Below are positions 58,351 to 64,000 of a DNA stretch of 64,000 bases, one piece after another. The stretch spans positions 115,700 through 179,699 of the forward strand of contig JAAEAF010014547.1 in assembly GCA_011037195.1 (NCBI GenBank), in the 5' to 3' direction. Position 1 is the stretch's first letter, and the number at the start of each line of letters is the position of its first letter. The stretch is from Triatoma infestans. Its lineage: Eukaryota; Arthropoda; Insecta; Hemiptera; Reduviidae. A program made the translations under genes and the position numbers. A model generated the notes under the pieces. The model did no database searches. It saw only the letters and a list, made by a program, of their open reading frames with translations, and had not been told where the DNA came from.

Positions 58351-58644
58351 TTTCACCAAACAACACCTGCTATAGGTCATCCTACAGATGTCGCCAGTGT
58401 ACGCTGACTCCACAGGTAGGCTGGCTGATAACGGACAAGAGATGTCAGTGGTGCATAAGGTATCGTGAAGAAGGTTATAAGAGGAATATGGAAGTACTAT
58501 CTTTTGAAGTGTTGGCCGTTGAATACTTCGTGTTACATTTTTTCTAATTAAGTAAAATCCTACAAATAAATATTACTTGTGAAGTGATGTGCTAGTTGTT
58601 AGTGAATTTTTAAACAGGTCAAAATAAAATAAAAAGCAGTGGAC
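58351..58644 (+). promoter_or_regulatory. Possible 5' UTR/promoter region of a second gene
   Basis: A locally GC-richer stretch (for example GATGTCGCCAGTGTACGCTG) lies upstream of the candidate first exon. No TATA box or initiator was firmly identified. This assignment is tentative. Confidence 0.25.
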
Positions 58645-58688
58645 ATGTCGAGTGAAGAAGCAGTTAATAAAGAAGATAATTCTGAAAG
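58645..58688 (+). CDS. Candidate first coding exon (14 codons) of an unknown gene
   Basis: ATG in an acceptable context (GTGGACATGTCG) opens MSSEEAVNKEDNSE and is followed by AAAG|GTTTGC, a plausible if imperfect splice donor at 58689. The peptide is hydrophilic and acidic like many N termini. Fourteen codons are too few for proof, and the continuation would lie downstream, perhaps beyond the window. It could equally be chance. Confidence 0.3.
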
Positions 58689-59994
58689 GTTTGCTACTTT
58701 TATTTAAAAAAAAAAAACCTAGATTAGGAATTTTAATTTATATATTTATTTTGATAGCAAAGAATAGACGCTTCAGCCTCTATGAGAGTTATCTGTGATG
58801 TGCAACTTAACTGCCGGGAGCCTGTTGCAATACGTAGGCCTTCCACCTGCCACATAACGGGCCTCTGCACACACACACACACACACACACATAATCAACA
58901 CAATACTTACACAATGTTGGAGAATTGACGATCTTTTTTATTAATGAAACAACTGCAATTATTGGCAGATGTCCCTTAATATTTCAGATTTAAAAAATTT
59001 ATTTTTTTTTATAAAAGTTCTCTTAAGAAAATACTCACTTTTTTTTTTGGAACCTTCCAAGTTTGTAATCAAATTTTGGTTTTTCGTTGGAATGGCATCA
59101 GTTTTCATAAACAACCACAGCTGCCATGTAAATTAGTAGTAGACTTAATACAAACTCTTAATTTTATTTTATTTTATGATATCAATTAGATCTGTGTCCA
59201 AAATATTACCTTATTGTCTATATATTTGTTTATTATTTAAAATTACTATATAGAAACTTCCTCCTCTAGCAGTTTAATAGCGAAAGGATATTCTCAACCG
59301 GATCGATATAGACCCCTTAAGGGTTTGATGATAAAGAATCCTTGAAGAATTGTGGACTAAATTAGATACGAACTTTTTACATTTACTGCTTCAGGAGAAG
59401 GTGATGGTTGAAATGAGATCAGGTTGATGATGATGGTGGTGGAAAATTGTTGAAAATTGAATTTCCATCAGAAAGACTGGTTTGAGTCTTTCTTATGACG
59501 AAAAAATATTTTTATGAATAGACTGTTTTAGTGTGTTGTGTGTCTGAGTGTGTATATTTGTGAATATACAAAAAATTATCAAAAACGACGGATGTCAAAA
59601 AGAAAATTGATTTTTGTACGGTTCTGAAATATTTTCTATTAATTATCACTTCCATGTAATGTGTTCCAGCATTGTATCTTCTACCTCGGGATATACTCGA
59701 AAACCTCTCCAAGAGCTATTCTTTAAACTTTGTATACTTACTGTACAATGTCAAAAAATTCTAATAAAGATCTATCAGATCATTTGTTCTATTGTTTTTT
59801 ATATGGGTTTTTGGAGGGCGTATAAGATTGGTAGCTTTCATTTAAAGGAGAATTTCACTTGCATTACTTCTGCATAATCAATGGCAATTGTATTGTAAAA
59901 CAGTTTTAAATTTGAAGAGAAATTTGTCATCTGAAAATTGAAACACTTAAAAGTGACATTTGTTTCCGAAAGATTTAGGAAGTAACGATTTAGT
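58689..59994. other. AT-rich region with (CA)n and a GC-rich patch
   Basis: Contains CA repeats at 58868-58890 and a GC-richer patch at 58770-58865. The frames at 59512-60041 lack protein features. Confidence 0.35.
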
Positions 59995-60430
59995 AAAAGG
60001 AAGTAAAGCGATCGTGTCAAATTTCGATATTCAGTTTTCAACGTGCATTATTCGGTTTGAGATCCACTGATTACGAAAAAAAAATCATTTCGTTTTTAGA
60101 AAAATGATCTGTATATGTGTGTATGTGAGAAACGGCAGGAAGTTGAAAATTAATAGATAGTTTGGTATTAAGTTACAATCTGAAAGTAAGTTATCTGTCA
60201 ACATTCCTTAACCGAAAATACTACTTTACTAAATAGTTTTTTTTTTTTAGTTTTTAGCATTTTTCTCAAAAATAATTCCAAATATTTTCTTTAAACTTCG
60301 TATGCATTTTGCACACATGTAGGTTTATCACTTTTATTTAAATTTTTCTATTCTGCGAAAATTCATTTTAGAGAAGTTCTGGAGAAGGAATGACATTAGT
60401 TGTTTTTTGTTCTTTGCGTAAGCATTTGCG
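59995..60430 (-). mobile_element. Diverged element A half copy
   Basis: It starts near GGAAGTAAAGCGATCGTGTC and TCAAATTTCGATATTCAG, then a ATCTGAAAGTAAGTTATCTG block and one tandem unit. It is older than the other copies. Confidence 0.55.
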
Positions 60431-61261
60431 ACTTCCTTCTTAAGTAAGATTTGGGTTGTTGTACAGATCTTCCATCAGAATAATGTTAATGAATGTTTAG
60501 TTTCCCTTTCTCGATAATGGGTTTTCTTTAGACTTAGTAGGTACACTAAATTCTCATCACACAAAGATCTATCCACATTTGTTGTAAACATCTTGCCAAA
60601 AACTATTTAGAGTGATCTGAGAAAGCTGGGATATTAGGCTATCGTATGAAGTGCCCTTCATAAATGTAGTTTCTGCCAGCCTTACAACATTAAAGGCTTG
60701 TGTCAGTGTTTCACAACACAAGGCTTATTTATTTACTTTTTTGATGTTAGGATTACAAAGAGTTTAAGGCAGTTCACCTTACTTTCAAAATATACTTGAA
60801 AATGCTTCTTTATTCTAATAATATTTATTTTATTAATGTAAATAAGAAATACAATGTTCCTTTATAAATATTTAGTACAATTTATTAATCAAATACCTGA
60901 TTTATTTATATTTTTGATTCTTCCCAATATCCACTACGATTTTTTTTAACATCACCGCAATGATTTTTAAGACATTCGATTTATCAATATCCGCAGAATA
61001 TCAGATTCAATTTCGTTCTATTCTTCTGTGTGATTATTAGTGGATGGCTGGCTGGTGCTGCCCCATTCTTCTGTCCAGTTGGGGTCCCACAGTAAATTGT
61101 AATGGGTTGAATTGTCTGTTAGATCGCTGTGACTTCCAAAACTTTTAGGATTTTGCGATATTCTAATTATTTTTTCTAAAAATTTGATACACATCTTATA
61201 GAATAGGGATTTGAGTTTGTTAGAAGTTTAAACTGCAAACAGCACAGGTAAAATACCTCGT
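60431..61261. other. Spacer, no gene seen
   Basis: Separates two element A fragments of the same orientation and may be an insertion into one copy. Unrecognised. Confidence 0.3.
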
Positions 61262-61577
61262 ACTCTCTCTCCGACGATTTTCTTGAAACTTTCAATATAA
61301 ACTACACATACAAAGTGATCTACAACTCTTATTTAAAACATTCTGGGAAAATTCATTTAAGGACACTTTTAGGGGAGGTGTGGGGTTATGTTTTATCTAA
61401 AGTGATCATAGTTGATATACATTATCTACACAAAATTAATTAGTAATAAATAGATGGCCAAAATTCCCAGTTTCAAGGAAATTGTAAACCAGAAGTACAC
61501 TAACTATAAAATTTGTCAATTTCAATTTTGGAAAGCTGGAGTAAGAGAAAGTTGTGTGAGTGTTTCACACCAGATTT
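61262..61577 (-). mobile_element. Element A end fragment
   Basis: From CTCCGACGATTTTCTTGAAA to AAGTTGTGTGAGTGTTTCAC, retaining the hairpin start of the element and about one tandem unit. Confidence 0.7.
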
Positions 61578-61614
61578 TTTTAAAATGCAAGAGAGATACA
61601 TGTGTATATTTTAT

Positions 61615-61897
61615 GTATAGAAAGTAAGAATCGTTGGAGCCAATTTCGAGATTGCCGTAAAATGCTGAAGAATCATTTCTCTTAAGGGACTTCCGGGTGA
61701 GGGAATTTGATCAAAAAACTTTCCTATCAAAATTCCTCATGTTTTTACTTAAACGGAATATCAATTTTGAATATTTTCTGCATATACAAATCAACCATTT
61801 TCTAAAAACCACTTTTACATACTCAACAAAACATGTAGTCTCGGAGAAAACTCAATTTCGAGAAATTGACACAAATGCAATACTTACTCTTGAAGTA
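61615..61897 (+). mobile_element. Element A stem-loop-side fragment, opposite orientation
   Basis: Carries GGGACTTCCGGGTGAGGGAA, CTAAAAACCACTTTTACATA and CAATACTTACTCTTGA, a decayed stem-loop end. It lies beside the oppositely oriented fragment at 61262-61577. Confidence 0.55.
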
Positions 61898-62931
61898 GTG
61901 TATGTATTTGAACTCCTGACTATAAGAAAATTTTATTTTCAGTTTGAATTTAGAGGCCAGACCTTCTTGGATGGTCTAGTATGGAACCTACTATGGATGG
62001 TAAAGATGGAATAGCTTACGAGAGAATTTTGTGAAAGTTAATTCATACCAAGTTATTGCTAAGAATTTAATGCTAAAATTATTTTACAATCTTTTTGCCA
62101 ACATCATTTTCAATTATTATTTTTGTTTAAAAAATCTAAATTATATAACCATTCCAAAACCACCGTGTAATTTTATCTTTTTAAGAAAGAAAGATATTAT
62201 AACATTTTGTTTAGTGAATCTCATTAATGAAACTATTGAATGAATGGTAAAAAGTGAATAAGAAATGAATTCTTTATAATTTGTAAGAGTTATGGGAGTA
62301 ATATGTTTGTCTCGGGATAATTAATATTATGAAGAAGCACTTCATTTTCAAAGCCTTCACTTGAAGTACTTCTTTTGAGAATCTTAATAAGATTATATAA
62401 ACATTTTTTTTATACTTTCTTATTATCAAGATTACATTTATCAGGCACACACAATTATCTGCTTACCTGAAGATATCTTTTGATACAGTAGTCCTTATCA
62501 TTAGATCAATAACATTGCCTGTAAGAACATTATATTTTTATTAGCATCAAAAAATTGTTTAAATGAATAATTACTAATAACTAATTTATTGTGAATTTCT
62601 TGTTCATGTCATAAGTCGTCATTTCATTTTACTGAAACCAGGACTCACTTTTCTCTCTGATTGCACTAGAGGAATATTTCAATCGTCACCTTTCGAAATA
62701 TATATTCAGTGGAATTACGTTTTAAATTCATTGAGTTGGAAAACGTGTGTATGAGTGGCGGTGAAATTTGCAAGTGGGGGTGCTACATGAGTAAAACGGA
62801 ATATGTCTAAATTCAACTCAATTTAATTAAAAAAATAAATTGATATGGATATTTTTTAAGACATTTTCTGTTATTAAAAAAACAGTCGACATGATTTATC
62901 GAATAACGAATATATTATATATATACAGGGT
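61898..62931. other. AT-rich region, no gene seen
   Basis: Nothing recognised. A TATATATA tract precedes the Tc1/mariner end at 62932. Confidence 0.3.
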
Positions 62932-63660
62932 GTCCCATTTAAACGGGCAACTTTTGAAATAACTCCTAAACGAAGCAAGATATCTAAAAAGTGAACATAA
63001 CGTTTGTTGAAGTATTTTTGCTCTAGTTTATGATGGTGTTAATGTTTTTTGATTTTATTGCCGCCTTACACATTAAATCGGTGGTTGAAAGTAGCGATTT
63101 CCTTTTGAACCCCCATTTTTACTACTGTATTGAAAACTATTAAAAAAATGAAGAAAAATTTCATTTCAATATTTCAAACCGTTGCCGACATATTCAAACA
63201 TAAAGATTCAATTTTCTTCGTTTTTTCCCTATTTTTCTGTTTCATAAACTAAAATTGAAAGCGGATTTTCTTATTAATTTCGAATAAATAAGAGAGTTCA
63301 AATGCTAATAAAACTTAAAAGCTATTTTTAAACCATAAAGGACTTAAAAATCAGGTAAAAACATCATTAAAACAAAACAATTTTCCAGTTTATTTACAAA
63401 AATATTTCAAAAAATCCAATTTATTCAAAATGATTTCCTCGGCTTAAACGGCACAAGCGCAGTCGCTGCCCAACATATGAAGTTGCTAATCGTATCATGT
63501 TTGCCGGAATTGCTAAGCAGGTTTGGTTTAAGTCTTCACTAAGGGCTTCTGGAGTTGTTGGTTCCTTGGTATAAATTTTTGCTTTGAGATATCCCGAAAG
63601 AAACAAATCAAGAGGGGCTGAATCTAGCGATCTGGAAGGACAGCTACCGGTCCCTGTCCC
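62932..63660 (-). pseudogene. Tc1/mariner-type transposase C-terminus with terminal repeat
   Basis: The terminal repeat ACAGGGTGTCCCATTTAAAC at 62932 is the outer end, flanked by TA. On the minus strand 63660-63421 encodes the transposase tail: the last catalytic region SAPLDLFLSGYLKAK and then the C-terminal segment LCRLSRGNHFE just before a stop. In the expected SPDLSPLD block the first aspartate is retained as part of SLDSAPLD. It begins mid-protein at about 63660, where it meets an oppositely oriented fragment. Confidence 0.75.
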
Positions 63661-63701
63661 CCGTTTCAGCGGTAACTGAACATCTGTCTGTTAATGTTTA
63701 G

Positions 63702-64000
63702 TGCGGAATGGTTGGAGACAAAAGTATTGGCCCATACTTTCCGCCAAGTACCTTAAATGGTCAAGAATACGCTAACTTTATTCGCCAAGAGTTACAACAG
63801 TTGCTAGAGGATGTGCCATTGAATGTCAGAACAAGAATGTGGTTCCAACAAGATGGTTGTCCCGAGCACTATGCCTTATTGGCGAGGAGAGAAGTGAATG
63901 AGATGTTCAGTAACAGGTGGATCAGGAGACTGGGACCGGTAAGCTGGCCTTTCAGATCGCCAGACTTAAGCCCTCTTGATATTTTCCTTGGCGATATCCC
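63702..64000 (+). pseudogene. DD41D-type Tc1/mariner transposase catalytic core, runs off the window
   Basis: A frame free of stops from 63702 to the window end encodes CGMVGDKSIGPYFPPSTLNG, the second catalytic aspartate in WFQQDGCPEHYA, and SPDLSPLDIFL with the third. The spacing between the QQD aspartate and the PLD aspartate is 41 residues, as in the DD41D group. TAG at 63699-63701 sits where related proteins have tryptophan. The first catalytic aspartate region is upstream and missing. It is inverted relative to 62932-63660. Confidence 0.8.

Noticed and set aside
1..64000. CRISPR arrays, bacterial operons or viral genes
   Set aside because: No spaced direct repeats of CRISPR type, no ribosome-binding-site-led gene runs, and no viral protein signature beyond the gypsy pol remnant.
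63708..64000. A functional transposase gene
   Set aside because: It lacks the N-terminal half, has a stop where a tryptophan is usual, and meets an inverted fragment just upstream.

Overview
The window looks like an AT-rich, intron- and repeat-dominated stretch of an animal nuclear genome. An arthropod, probably an insect, is the best guess, but that is inferred from the element types: Tc1/mariner with DD41D spacing, jockey- and I-like LINEs, Ty3/gypsy, hAT, tRNA-derived SINEs and Penelope-type hammerhead motifs. Nothing bacterial, viral or CRISPR-like was seen. Almost every short ATG-initiated frame is noise or lies in repeat sequence. The one convincing host coding region is a 1,947-nt 3'-terminal exon at 43406-45352 (+). 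It has a splice acceptor at its start, a stop, a 3' UTR and an AATAAA signal. It encodes an N-terminal coiled coil followed by a long low-complexity tail with a proline-rich SH3-ligand-like motif. I do not recognise the gene. A possible first coding exon of a second gene lies at 58645-58688 (+).

Five repeat systems make up most of the rest. (1) A roughly 1-kb element, here 'element A', has more than a dozen full or partial copies at 486-1478, 6987-8072, 8592-9297, 11606-12497, 14836-15836, 20733-21741, 29102-30100, 30568-31503, 35298-36114, 38172-39169, 46229-47208 and 59995-61897. It has subterminal inverted repeats, a terminal hairpin, an internal (GT)n tract and two roughly 300-bp tandem units, an architecture like Helentron-derived DINE-1/HINE elements. 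(2) A set of foldback elements carries hammerhead-ribozyme-like cores in its arms (1853-2084, 11761-12029, 20430-20637, 23480-23959, 40068-40286, 41289-41580, 50687-51060, 54172-54290 with 56614-56652, and the composite 17486-18748). Several copies are flanked by 12-13 bp direct repeats. (3) tRNA-derived SINEs of at least three kinds. (4) Decayed coding remnants: LINEs (10053-10764, 25037-25360, 26318-26515, 27725-28965, 36810-37765, 51893-52215), a Ty3/gypsy pol (54420-56570), mariner/Tc1 pieces (3100-3790, 62932-64000) and hAT pieces (14523-16011, 39470-39820). (5) Palindromic or MITE-like elements, notably an 890-bp near-perfect foldback with Tc1/mariner-like ends (5163-6052) and a short MITE found in two orientations (9344-9468, 24150-24281).

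The most interesting system is the foldback group. Three distinct motif types each show CTGANGA, a hairpin, GAAA, a self-complementary ACCGGT or ACGT, and a cleavage-type C. In two of the types the flanks can pair as stem I. This is the layout of type I hammerheads with a minimal stem III, as known from Penelope-like retroelements. No Penelope reverse transcriptase is visible in the window. All function here is inferred from sequence only.
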